Assembly (NCBI RefSeq): GCF_030817315.1
Contig: NZ_JAUSZF010000001.1
Coordinates: forward strand, 2,747,001 to 2,811,000
Reading direction: 5' to 3'
DNA from: Sphingomonas faeni
GTDB lineage: Bacteria > Pseudomonadota > Alphaproteobacteria > Sphingomonadales > Sphingomonadaceae
Length of the DNA: 64,000 bases
Shown: one piece after another, positions 8,314-17,059 of the stretch
Position numbering within the stretch: position 1 is the first letter of the stretch
How the letters are laid out: each line of letters opens with the position of its first letter
The notes under the pieces: model-generated
Told to the model about the DNA's origin: nothing
Database searches by the model: none
What the model saw: only the letters and a program-made list of their open reading frames with translations
Program-made: the position numbers and the translations under genes

Positions 8314-9341
8314 GCGAAACACGCGTCCTCTATATTGACGACGACGCCGGGATCCGGCGGCTGGCGGCGCGTGCCCTGGAACGTCGCGGCTACCGGATGA
8401 CGGTTGCCGAAACCGGGTCCGAAGGCGTCGTGAAGGCCGCTGCCGAGCGCTTCGACCTGATCGCGGTCGATCACTACATGCCCGGCATGGACGGTCTTGA
8501 AACCCTCGAAGCGCTCCGTCGCCTGCCCGATCCGCCCCCCGTGGTGTACGTCACGGGCTCGGAAGAAGGTCGCATTGCCGTGGCAGCACTGAAGGCCGGC
8601 GCTGCCGATTACGTGGTGAAGACCATCGGCGAGGATTTCTTCGACCTGCTCGCCGCCTCGTTCGAACAGGTGCGCGCGCGTGCCCTGCTCGAACAGGAGA
8701 AGGCGTCCGCCGAAGCCGATCTCCGCGCCAGCAATGCGCGACTCGAGGCATTGCTCGGCGAAGTGAACCACCGCGTCGCCAATTCGCTGCAGCTCGTCTC
8801 CGCGATGGTACGCCTCCAGGCGACCGCGCTGACCGACCCGTCCGCACGCGAGGCGCTCGAAGATACGCAGCGCCGCATCCAGGCGATCGCGCAGGTCCAC
8901 CGCCGGCTCTACACCAGCAACGATGTCGAGAGCGTCGACATGCAGGAGTATCTCGGTGCGCTGGTCGACGAACTTGCGGAGACCTGGTCGACCGAAGCAC
9001 TGCCCCGCGCGCTCAGCCTTGCTGCCGAGCCGATCCGCCTTCCCACCGACCGCGCGGTATCGCTCGGGGTGATCGTCACCGAACTCGTCACCAACGCGTG
9101 CAAATACGCCTACCCCACCGGCGGCGGCGAAGTCCGCGTCGTGCTACGCCGGATCGACGACGACGTCTTCCTGCTCGCGGTCGAGGACGATGGCTGTGGC
9201 ATTCCCGAAGACGCCGTCCCGCGCGGCACTGGCCTGGGAACGAAGCTCATCCGCGCGATGGCGCAGAGCCTGCATTCGATCGTGGAATACGACCCAGCCC
9301 ATGCTGGCGTTCGTGCCACCCTGCGCGCGGCGGTGCGGTAG
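8310..9341 (+). CDS. Hybrid receiver - HWE/HisKA_2 histidine kinase
   Basis: A 343-residue soluble protein. It has an N-terminal receiver (IDDDAG; Asp54 in AVDHYMPGMDG; Lys in YVVKTIG), a coiled-coil linker (about 110-148), a HisKA_2 dimerisation domain with His154 in GEVNHRVANSLQL, and a HATPase domain (ELVTNACKYAY; EDDGCGIPED; GLGTKLI). HWE/HisKA_2 kinases in sphingomonads commonly feed the PhyR general stress response. The receiver in front suggests its activity is set by the upstream kinase and regulator. The start is GTG in a GTGA overlap with the previous gene. The target regulator is not in the window. Confidence 0.9.
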   Translation: MSETRVLYIDDDAGIRRLAARALERRGYRMTVAETGSEGVVKAAAERFDLIAVDHYMPGMDGLETLEALRRLPDPPPVVYVTGSEEGRIAVAALKAGAADYVVKTIGEDFFDLLAASFEQVRARALLEQEKASAEADLRASNARLEALLGEVNHRVANSLQLVSAMVRLQATALTDPSAREALEDTQRRIQAIAQVHRRLYTSNDVESVDMQEYLGALVDELAETWSTEALPRALSLAAEPIRLPTDRAVSLGVIVTELVTNACKYAYPTGGGEVRVVLRRIDDDVFLLAVEDDGCGIPEDAVPRGTGLGTKLIRAMAQSLHSIVEYDPAHAGVRATLRAAVR

Positions 9342-9349
9342 GGCCCTAG

Positions 9350-9436
9350 TCCGTCATCCTGACAAAAGTCAGGACCCAGAGCGGGGAAGGGTGTTGTTCG
9401 TAACCCTGGATCCTGACTTTCGTCAGGACGACGGCA
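9350..9436. repeat. Intergenic palindromic repeat, family B (TCCTGACGAAAGTCAGGA type)
   Basis: The arms GTCATCCTGACAAAAGTCAG and CTGACTTTCGTCAGGACGAC face each other across about 45 bp, between convergent kinase and TetR genes. Each arm is itself a small hairpin. Relatives are at 46.98-47.07 and 62.81-62.90 kb. Confidence 0.85.
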
Positions 9437-9440
9437 TTTT

Positions 9441-10025
9441 CTAGAGCGCGCGCACCGCGGCAAGGATCATCCGCCCCGTCAATCGCGCCGTCTCGTCTTC
9501 CGACAGGCGCGGGCGTGACAGCGTGCGATGGCCAAGACCGAACATGAAGGCGAGGATCAGCTCCTCAGCACCTTCGAGGTCGTTATCGGACAGGTCGGGA
9601 TTGGCGACGCACGCGAGGTCGCGGATCATGCTGCGGAACCCGCTGCACAGGTCGGCGATCGTGTCGGCGACGTCGGTGTTGCGGTGCGCCTCCGCCATGA
9701 TCTCGAACGTCAGCGCCTCGTCGCCTTTCGACAGGGCCCGACGTGACAGCTCGACAAAACCCTCCTCGATCGACATCCCGCACGACTTCACCGAGTCGTT
9801 CATGGTCTGCATCTCGGCCATCTTGCCGGTTGCATCTTCCATGACGATCGCCTGGATCACAGCATTCTTGCCGGTGAACAGACGATAGATCTGGCCGACC
9901 GATACCTCGGCCGCCTGTGCCAGTTCGGACATCGCCGTCTGGTGAAAGCCTTGAGTCGCGAACAGATGCCGAGCCGTGGCGATGATACGCTCCCGGCTGC
10001 ACTTTTCATGTTGCACTGCACTCAA
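9441..10025 (-). CDS. TetR-family repressor of the adjacent RND efflux operon
   Basis: A 194-residue regulator with an N-terminal helix-turn-helix (RERIIATARHLFATQGFHQT, then AQAAEVSVGQIYRLFTGKNA) and a variable ligand-binding C-terminal half. It is transcribed away from the efflux genes, with a perfect 20-bp palindrome between them. This is the usual architecture of AcrR/TtgR-type repressors. It would be expected to repress itself and the pump, with a drug or metabolite as inducer. The regulatory link is inferred from position. Confidence 0.9.
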   Translation of the reverse strand: MSAVQHEKCSRERIIATARHLFATQGFHQTAMSELAQAAEVSVGQIYRLFTGKNAVIQAIVMEDATGKMAEMQTMNDSVKSCGMSIEEGFVELSRRALSKGDEALTFEIMAEAHRNTDVADTIADLCSGFRSMIRDLACVANPDLSDNDLEGAEELILAFMFGLGHRTLSRPRLSEDETARLTGRMILAAVRAL

Positions 10026-10089
10026 AACAGAATTCCCGATGCGTTTTTTGATTGACCGGCCGCTCGCACAATCCTAGCGGGCAAGCAAG

Positions 10090-10109
10090 CGGAATGAACG
10101 TTCATTCCG
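10090..10109. promoter_or_regulatory. Perfect 20-bp palindromic operator for TetR
   Basis: CGGAATGAACGTTCATTCCG is an uninterrupted dyad, with the GAACGTTC-type centre common in TetR operators. It lies 65 bp upstream of the tetR start and 28 bp upstream of the pump's first gene. A candidate -35 (TTGACC, 10052-10057) with a poor -10 (TAGCGG, 10075-10080) precedes it, so a bound repressor would sit at the transcription start. Confidence 0.8.
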
Positions 10110-10136
10110 GTGAACCTAATCTGCACGGACGTCGGG

Positions 10137-11363
10137 ATGCTTAACATGCAGCAATTGAACCTCAAGGGATCGGTGGCGCTCTTCGCGCTCGCCCTGCTGT
10201 CGGCTTGCGGCAAGGAGCAGGCTCCGCCGCCCCCGCCCACGCCGACCGTCGGCGTCGTTACCGTCGGCGAGGAGTCGGTCGTCCTCACCTCCGAACTTCC
10301 CGGCCGTATCGCCGCCGTGGAGACTTCGGAAGTGCGTCCGCAGGTCAGCGGCGTGGTCCGCGATCGCCTGTTCACCGAGGGCGCAATGGTCAGCAAGGGC
10401 CAGGTTCTCTACGCGATCGAGGACGCGCCCTACCGGGCCGCGCTCGCCAGTGCGCAGGGCCAGCTCGGCGCGGCACAATCGCAGATCAACGCGACCCGCC
10501 TCCAGGCTCAGCGCTACGGCCAGCTCGTCGCGCTCAACGCGGTCAGCAAGCAGGAAGCGGACAACGCCACTGCCTCCGCACAACAGGCTCGCGCCAATGT
10601 TGCAGCGCAGCAGGCGGCGGTCCAGTCGGCGCGCGTCAACCTCGGCTTTACGCGCATCAAGGCGCCGATCTCGGGCCGCATCGGTCGTTCGCTCGTGACC
10701 GTCGGCGCGCTGGTCCAGACCGGCCAGACCGACCCCCTCGCGACGATCCAGCGTACCAACACCGTCTATGTCGACGTCGTCCAGTCGGCAGCACAGCTGC
10801 TCGATCTCAAGCAGGCGATGGCGACCGGCGGCGTGACGCGCGGCGACGGCAGCGCGCGCGTCCAGCTGATCCTTCCGAACGGCCAGACCTATCCGATCGA
10901 GGGTCGCCTCCAGTTCGCCGAAGTCACCGTCGACCAGACCACCGGCGCGGTAACGTTGCGCGCGAGCTTCCCGAACCCCAACGGTCTGTTGCTGCCGGGC
11001 ATGTATGTCCGCGCCAAGCTGGTCGAGGGCACGCGTCGCCAGGCGATCATGGCGCCCACCGCGGGCATCACGCGCGATCCGCGCGGCGGTGCGACCGCAC
11101 TGGTCGTCAACGCGCAAAACAAGGTCGAGCAGCGTAACGTTACCACCGACCGCGTGATCGGCGACAAGTGGATCGTCACCAGCGGCCTGAAGCCCGGCGA
11201 CAAGCTGATCGTCGAGGGCCTGCTCAACCTGCGTCCCGGCTCGACCGTGAAGCCCGCTGCCCCGCAGCAGGTCGGAAAGCCCGCCGGTGCGCCCGGCGCG
11301 GCACCCGGAGGCGGCGACGCGTCCGGTGCGACCAGCAACAATTCCGCGCAGGCCGGGAAGTAA
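10137..11363 (+). CDS. RND efflux periplasmic adaptor (AcrA/MexA family) lipoprotein
   Basis: The adaptor bridges the inner-membrane RND pump and outer-membrane channel. The 408-residue protein has a lipoprotein signal with lipobox LLSAC followed by GKEQAPPPPP. A biotinyl-lipoyl-like half (RPQVSGVVRDRLFTEGAMV) comes next, then an alpha-helical hairpin (about 95-165, rich in Ala and Gln) and the second lipoyl half (TRIKAPISGRIGRSLVTVGA). Beta-barrel and membrane-proximal domains follow, and the tail is Pro/Gly/Ala-rich. The start could be ATG 10137 or ATG 10146; GTG 10110 is unlikely because its ribosome-binding site would fall in the operator. First gene of the operon. Confidence 0.93.
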   Translation: MLNMQQLNLKGSVALFALALLSACGKEQAPPPPPTPTVGVVTVGEESVVLTSELPGRIAAVETSEVRPQVSGVVRDRLFTEGAMVSKGQVLYAIEDAPYRAALASAQGQLGAAQSQINATRLQAQRYGQLVALNAVSKQEADNATASAQQARANVAAQQAAVQSARVNLGFTRIKAPISGRIGRSLVTVGALVQTGQTDPLATIQRTNTVYVDVVQSAAQLLDLKQAMATGGVTRGDGSARVQLILPNGQTYPIEGRLQFAEVTVDQTTGAVTLRASFPNPNGLLLPGMYVRAKLVEGTRRQAIMAPTAGITRDPRGGATALVVNAQNKVEQRNVTTDRVIGDKWIVTSGLKPGDKLIVEGLLNLRPGSTVKPAAPQQVGKPAGAPGAAPGGGDASGATSNNSAQAGK

Positions 11364-11369
11364 CCGCCC

Positions 11370-14300
11370 ATGTCACGCTATTTCATCGATCGACCCATCT
11401 TCGCGTGGGTCATCGCCATCATTTTGATGCTGGCCGGTATTCTCGCGATCCGGTCGCTGCCGATCGCCCAGTTCCCTGAGATCGCCGCCCCCAAGGTGAC
11501 GGTCGCGACGTCCTATCCGGGTGCCGACGCGCAGACGCTCGAGAACACGACGACGCAGATCATCGAGCAGCAGATGAAGGGGATCGACAACCTTCGCTAC
11601 TTCGCCTCGACGTCGGACGGCTCGGGCAACCTCGCGATCACGCTGACCTTCGAGCAGGGCACCGATCCCGACATCGCGCAGGTCCAGGTGCAGAACAAGC
11701 TGCAGCAGGCGACTCCGCTCCTGCCGCAGGAAGTCCAGCAGGCCGGTCTTCGCGTGACCAAGGCGACCGCCAACTTCCTGCTCGTGATCGCCGCCTATTC
11801 CGAGAATGGCGCGCACGACCAGGTCGATCTTGGCGACATGATCGCCTCGAAGCTCCAGGATCCGCTCAGCCGCATCAAGGGCGTCGGCGACACGCAGGTG
11901 TTCGGCGCGCAATATTCGATGCGCATCTGGGTCGATCCGTTCAAGATGTCGAACCTCGGCGTCACCGTCACCGACATCACGGCGGCGCTGACCGCGCAGA
12001 ACGCACAGGTCTCGGCCGGTCAGGTCGGCAGTTTGCCAGCGGTAAAGGGCCAGTCGCTCAACGCCACCGTGACCGCGCAGTCGCGCTTGCAGACGCCGGA
12101 GCAGTTCCGCGCGATCATCGTCCGTTCCGCGACCAGTGGCGCGACCGTGCGCCTGTCGGACGTCGCCCGTGTCGAGATGGGCTCGGAGAACTACAGCTTC
12201 CAGGCACGGTACAACGGCAAGCAGGCGGCAGGCTTCGGCGTGAAGCTCGCACCGGGCGCCAACGCGCTCGATACCGTAAAGCTGGTGAAGGCCGAGGTCG
12301 AGCGGATCGCCAAGCAGTTCCCGCCCGACGTCAAGGTCGCGTTCCCGATCGACAACTCGACATTCGTGCGGCTGTCGGTCGAGCAGGTCATCCATACGCT
12401 GATCGAGGCGATCATCCTCGTCTTCCTCGTGATGTTCCTGTTCCTACAGAATTTCCGTGCGACCCTGATCCCCACGATCGCGGTCCCGGTCGTGTTGCTC
12501 GGCTCGCTCGCCGTGCTCCAGGTCGCGGGGTTCACGATCAACACGCTGACGTTGTTCGGCATGGTGCTGGCAATCGGTCTGCTCGTCGATGACGCGATCG
12601 TCGTCGTCGAGAACGTCGAGCGCCTCATTCAGGAGGAAGGGCTGAGCCCCAAGGAAGCCGCCAAGAAGTCGATGGACGAGATTAGCGGCGCGCTGGTCGG
12701 CATCGGCCTCGTGCTGTCCGCCGTGTTCCTGCCGATGGCGTTCTTCAGCGGCTCGACCGGCGTGATCTTCCGCCAGTTCTCGATCACCATCGTGTCGTCG
12801 ATGGCGCTCTCGGTGCTGGTCGCGTTGATCCTCACGCCCGCACTCTGCGCGACGATCCTGAAGCCTGCGAAGGACGGTCACGGCGAGAAGAAGGGCTTCT
12901 TCGGCTGGTTCAACCGCACCTTCGACAAGGGCGTCGGCAAGTACGGAAACAGCCTGCGCCGCGTTGAGAAGGGCTGGGTCCGCACGATGCTGGTCTATGC
13001 CGTGATCGTCGTCGCGATGGCCTTCATCTTCCTGCGCCTGCCGTCGGGCTTCCTCCCCGAGGAAGATCAGGGCGTGATGTTTGCGCAGGTTTCGATGCCG
13101 TCGGGTACGCCGATGGAGGAGACCGCACGGACGATGGACAAGGTCCGCGATCACTTCCTGATCGACGAGAAGGCCAATACGTCCGGCATCTTCACGATCA
13201 GCGGCTTCGGCTTCGTCGGCCAGGGCCAGAATGTCGGCATCGCCTTCATTCAGCTCAAGCCTTGGGAAGATCGCAAGGGCGCGGAGAACACCGTTGCCGC
13301 GGTCGCCGGACGCGCCAACCAGGCGCTCGCCGGGGTCCGTGCCGGCATGGTGATCGGCTTCGTGCCGCCAGCCGTGCAGGAACTCGGCAACGCCAACGGC
13401 TTCGACTTCATGCTGAAGGACAATGCCGGCGTCGGTCACGAGAAGCTGCTCGAGGCCCGCAACATGCTGCTCGGCATGGCCAGCCAGGACAAGCGCCTGA
13501 TGCAGGTCCGTCCGAACGGCCTGGAGGATGCGCCACAGCTGAAACTGAACGTCGACCAGGCGGAAGCCGGCGCGCTCGGCCTCAGTCAGGCCGACATCAA
13601 CACCACCGTCAGCACCGCGTTTGGTGGCGCCTACATCAACGACTTCATCGACCGCGGTCGCGTGAAGAAGGTGTTCGTGCAGGCCGACGCACCGTTCCGC
13701 ACCTCGCCCGCCGATCTCGGCAACTTCTACGTCCGCGGCACGACCAGCAACGCGATGGCACCGTTCTCGTCCTTCTCGACGACGAGCTGGAACTACGGCC
13801 CGTCGCGCCTCGAACGCTACAACGGCGTGGCGTCGTTCGAGATCATGGGCTCGCCGGCGCCGGGCGTCAGCAGCGGCACCGCGATCAAGGCGATGGAAGA
13901 GATGGCGGCCAAGCTGCCCCCCGGCATCGGCTATGAGTGGACCGGGCTCAGCTACGAGGAAAACCTGTCGGGCGGCCAGTCGACCACGGTCTACGCGCTG
14001 TCGCTTCTGATCGTGTTCCTCTGCCTCGCGGCATTGTACGAGAGCTGGTCGATCCCGATCGCCGTCCTGCTGGTGGTGCCACTCGGCGTCCTCGGCGCGG
14101 TGGCGGCGGCGATGATCTTCGGGCTGAACAACGACATCTACCTCCAGGTCGGCCTGATCACGACGATCGGCGTGGCGGCGAAGAACGCGATCCTGATCGT
14201 GGAATTCGCCGAGGAGAAGATGGGCGACGGGATGAACGCGGCCGATGCCGCGGTCGAGGCGGCGAAGCTTCGCCTTCGCCCGATCCTGATGACGTCGTTC

Positions 14301-14579
14301 GCGTTCATCTTCGGCGTGTTGCCGCTCGCCTTGTCGAGCGGTGCCGGCGCCGGTGGCCAGAACGCGATCGGCTGGGCGGTGGTCGGCGGCATGCTGTCCG
14401 CGACCGTCCTCGCGATCTTCTTCGTGCCGCTGTTCTTCCTGCTCGTGAAGCGCGTCTTCAAGCAGGACAAGGCCGGCGCGGGGCAAGACCGCGATCAGGT
14501 ACGCAATGACGACAACCGTGACGGCGGTCATGACGATAACCGTCATCCGCCCCACGACCAGCGGCCGCAGGAGGCCTGA
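11370..14579 (+). CDS. RND multidrug efflux permease, HAE1 (AcrB/MexB) family
   Basis: A proton-driven inner-membrane exporter of 1069 residues, the usual length. It begins with the family hallmark MSRYFIDRPIFAWVIAIILM. Twelve membrane helices are expected, with two large periplasmic loops (about 35-335 and 560-870). Proton-relay residues Asp407 and Asp408 are in GLLVDDAIVVVENVER, exactly as in AcrB, and the relay Lys is in AAKNAILIVEFAEE. The C-terminal tail is His/Asp/Arg-rich (about 1040-1069). The gene is separated from the adaptor gene by six bases and from the outer-membrane gene by five, so it is one operon. Confidence 0.96.
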   Translation: MSRYFIDRPIFAWVIAIILMLAGILAIRSLPIAQFPEIAAPKVTVATSYPGADAQTLENTTTQIIEQQMKGIDNLRYFASTSDGSGNLAITLTFEQGTDPDIAQVQVQNKLQQATPLLPQEVQQAGLRVTKATANFLLVIAAYSENGAHDQVDLGDMIASKLQDPLSRIKGVGDTQVFGAQYSMRIWVDPFKMSNLGVTVTDITAALTAQNAQVSAGQVGSLPAVKGQSLNATVTAQSRLQTPEQFRAIIVRSATSGATVRLSDVARVEMGSENYSFQARYNGKQAAGFGVKLAPGANALDTVKLVKAEVERIAKQFPPDVKVAFPIDNSTFVRLSVEQVIHTLIEAIILVFLVMFLFLQNFRATLIPTIAVPVVLLGSLAVLQVAGFTINTLTLFGMVLAIGLLVDDAIVVVENVERLIQEEGLSPKEAAKKSMDEISGALVGIGLVLSAVFLPMAFFSGSTGVIFRQFSITIVSSMALSVLVALILTPALCATILKPAKDGHGEKKGFFGWFNRTFDKGVGKYGNSLRRVEKGWVRTMLVYAVIVVAMAFIFLRLPSGFLPEEDQGVMFAQVSMPSGTPMEETARTMDKVRDHFLIDEKANTSGIFTISGFGFVGQGQNVGIAFIQLKPWEDRKGAENTVAAVAGRANQALAGVRAGMVIGFVPPAVQELGNANGFDFMLKDNAGVGHEKLLEARNMLLGMASQDKRLMQVRPNGLEDAPQLKLNVDQAEAGALGLSQADINTTVSTAFGGAYINDFIDRGRVKKVFVQADAPFRTSPADLGNFYVRGTTSNAMAPFSSFSTTSWNYGPSRLERYNGVASFEIMGSPAPGVSSGTAIKAMEEMAAKLPPGIGYEWTGLSYEENLSGGQSTTVYALSLLIVFLCLAALYESWSIPIAVLLVVPLGVLGAVAAAMIFGLNNDIYLQVGLITTIGVAAKNAILIVEFAEEKMGDGMNAADAAVEAAKLRLRPILMTSFAFIFGVLPLALSSGAGAGGQNAIGWAVVGGMLSATVLAIFFVPLFFLLVKRVFKQDKAGAGQDRDQVRNDDNRDGGHDDNRHPPHDQRPQEA

Positions 14580-14584
14580 TCCAG

Positions 14585-16111
14585 ATGCTCTCGACCAAGA
14601 TCTCCAGCCGCACCGCGCTCACGTTCGCCGCCGGGCTCACGCTAGCCGGGTGCAACCTTGCCCCCAAATACGTCCGCCCGGAGCTTCCCGTGGCGCCGAG
14701 CGGACCGACCGGGCCCGCCTATGCCGCCGGCAACGCGGCAAGCGCGATCGTTCCGGCGGACACCGCGTGGGAGGCGTTCTTCACGGACGACCGTCTGCGC
14801 GGCGTGATCCGCCTCGCGCTCGATAACAATCGCGACGTCCGCATCGCGGTCGCCAACGTTGCACAGGCTCGCGCACTGTACCGCGTCCAGCGCGCAGACC
14901 TGTTCCCGACTGTGGGCGCAACCGGCAGCGCGACCTATCAGAAGTCACCGTTCAACGCGGTCGGCGGCGGTGGAGTCGGCGGCGGCACGGGCGGTGGTCG
15001 GTGAGTCGGTGGAGGCGTCGGCGGCGGTGTGGGCGGCGGCGTAGGCGGCGGCACGGGAGCCGGTGCGGTAGCAGGCAGCGGCCGAATCGACATCTATTCG
15101 GCCAACGTCGGCATCTCGGCTTGGGAGATCGATCTCTTCGGCCGCATTCGCAACCTGACCCAGGCGCAGCAGGAGGCGTATTTCGCCGCGGAGGAAAACC
15201 GCAATGCCGCCCAAGTATCGCTCATCTCCGAGACAGCAACCGCATGGCTGACGATGGCTGCGGATCAGGACCGGCTAAGAATCGCGCGCGATACCGAGCG
15301 CGCGTTCGGTCAGACGCTGAAGCTCACACAGGATCGGTTCCGGATCGGCATCGCATCCGAACTCGAAGTGCGTCAGGCGCGTACCACCTATGATCAGGCC
15401 CGCTCGGATATCGCCGATGCGACCACGCTGATTGCGCAGGACCAGAACGCGCTCAACCTGTTGGCCGGGACGACCGTGTCGCAGGACCTGCTCCCTGCGC
15501 GGATGCCGGACAAGACGCCGACGCTGGAAAACCTGCCCGCGAACCTGTCGTCGGAGGTGCTGTTGCGCCGCCCGGATGTCGCAGCAGCCGAGCACAACCT
15601 GATCGCCGCCAACGCGAACATCGGCGCGGCTCGCGCCGCGTTCTTCCCGAACATCTCGCTCACCGCGGCGTTCGGGACACTCAGCCTCGGCCTGTCGAAC
15701 CTTTTTGGCAGCGGCAGCCAGCAATGGTCGGTCGCCCCCTCGATTACCCAGCCGATCTTCGATTTCGGCCGTAACAAGGGTAACCTGCAATACGCCAAGG
15801 CAACGCGCGACGCGATGCTGGCCACGTACGAGAGAAGCATCCAGACCGGCTTCCGCGAAGTCGCCGATGCGTTGGCGCGTCGCGGCACCATCAACAGCCA
15901 GCTGGAGGCGCAGACGTCGCTCCGCGACAACGCAGCCGGCGCATACAATCTGTCGCAGCTCCGCTTCCGCGCCGGGATCGACCCGTTCCTGAACACGCTC
16001 GATTCGCAGCGCGCTCTCTACACCGCGCAGCAGAGCCTGCTTGCCACGCGGCTGGTGCGCGACAGCAACGCGGTCGAACTCTATCGCTCGCTGGGCGGTG
16101 GCCTGAAGTAA
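14585..16111 (+). pseudogene. Outer-membrane efflux channel (OprM/NodT family) interrupted by in-frame TGA
   Basis: Third gene of the RND operon, normally a trimeric outer-membrane channel lipoprotein. The N-terminal part has a lipobox (LTLAGC, then NLAPKYVRP) and the first outer-membrane efflux domain. A glycine-rich tract follows. Codon 140 (15002-15004) is TGA, and the frame then continues without any shift through WEIDLFGRIRN, the second efflux domain and YRSLGGGLK to the stop at 16111. The total would be 508 residues. The stop lies inside the (GGxGGG)n tract, where GGA would be expected. The tract corresponds to an extracellular loop of the barrel. A GTG at 15029 could restart translation, but that product would lack the signal peptide. 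Nonsense mutation or sequence error cannot be separated here. Confidence 0.85.
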
Positions 16112-16135
16112 GGCCCGCTCCCAACGGCTGACCTG

Positions 16136-16246
16136 CCCCCTCCCTGGAAGGGAGGGCTGGGGGTGGGTAGGCCAGCTTGTGTCGCGACCGTCTGGACAGA
16201 TCAAAACTGAACCACCCCGAACACTTCCTTTCAGGGAAGGGGGAGA
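16136..16246. repeat. Intergenic palindromic repeat, family C
   Basis: The arms CCCCCTCCCTGGAAGGGAGG and CTTCCTTTCAGGGAAGGGGG lie between convergent efflux and FMN-reductase genes. Closely similar to the 29.6 and 49.9 kb copies, including the internal GGGGGTGGGT motif. Confidence 0.85.
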
Positions 16247-16251
16247 AGGTT

Positions 16252-16872
16252 CTAGTTCGCCGGCTCGGACAATGGCGCAAACCGCGCGACCTGCCGCCCG
16301 ACCAGGCGCAACTGCTCGAGTACCGCAGGATCGCTCGCCCCGCCCTCGTCGTCGAACTTCGTCACCTGCGTATTGATCGCGGCTGCAAACGGCGTCGGCC
16401 ATCCGCGCAACGCATGGACGATCGAGCGCAGCGCGGCGATCGTGCTACCGGTCGCCTGCCAGCCATAGGCCGTGGCGATCAGCCCGACCGGCATGTCCGC
16501 CAGATACGGCCGCTCGTCGCGCGCCGTTTCCTCCAGCAGGTCGAGCGCGTTCTTCACCACGCCCGAAATGCTGCCGTGATAGCCGGGGCTGGCGATGATC
16601 ACCGCCGATGCGCCCCGCACGGCCTCCACGAATGCCTGCTCGTCCGCGGTCCGCGTCGTCGCCTTGGGATCGTAGAGGGGCAGCCGCGCCATGTCGGCCC
16701 CGCCGAACATCTGCGTGCGATAGCCCTGCTTCTCGACCGCATCGAGCGCGATCCGCAGCGCACGCTCGGTCGACGAAACGCCGCCGATCGTGCCGCCGAT
16801 GCCAACCACTAGCGGCAGAACGGCAGGAAGAGTTTCGGAAGCGGTCACGATATCACCCTGTTCGAACGTCAT
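16252..16872 (-). CDS. NAD(P)H-dependent FMN reductase
   Basis: A flavodoxin-fold oxidoreductase of 206 residues that reduces FMN or uses bound FMN on small substrates. The FMN phosphate loop (GIGGTIGGVSSTERALRIA, about 24-42) and the flavin-ring segment (SPGYHGSISGVVKNALDLLE) match the SsuE/ArsH/ChrR-like family. I chose ATG 16872 because the sequence before it has no family similarity, although the frame remains open to 17019. It is divergent from the penicillin-binding protein gene. The physiological substrate is not evident. Confidence 0.88.
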   Translation of the reverse strand: MTFEQGDIVTASETLPAVLPLVVGIGGTIGGVSSTERALRIALDAVEKQGYRTQMFGGADMARLPLYDPKATTRTADEQAFVEAVRGASAVIIASPGYHGSISGVVKNALDLLEETARDERPYLADMPVGLIATAYGWQATGSTIAALRSIVHALRGWPTPFAAAINTQVTKFDDEGGASDPAVLEQLRLVGRQVARFAPLSEPAN

Positions 16873-17059
16873 CGCCCTGCTCTTCCCCGTTTCGCCGGGC
16901 GATGACAACAGGGCTTCGACCGGTTCTCGTTTGGCGGGCACCACGAGCGCTGTCGCTAAGCCCCGGTACACGTTAGGCATGCGCATAGGCTTGCACGAGC
17001 TGTCATAGAACGATAACACACTAAAGTCCGCCCGTTGGCCGACCCGCTGGAACGATCCG

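Noticed and set aside
12444..14555. 703-codon open frame antisense to the RND permease
   Set aside because: Arg/Asp/His-rich shadow of a strongly conserved gene; no motif supports it.
15002..15004. TGA as selenocysteine
   Set aside because: It lies in a low-complexity glycine loop, with no selenoprotein family match and no SECIS-like hairpin evident just downstream.
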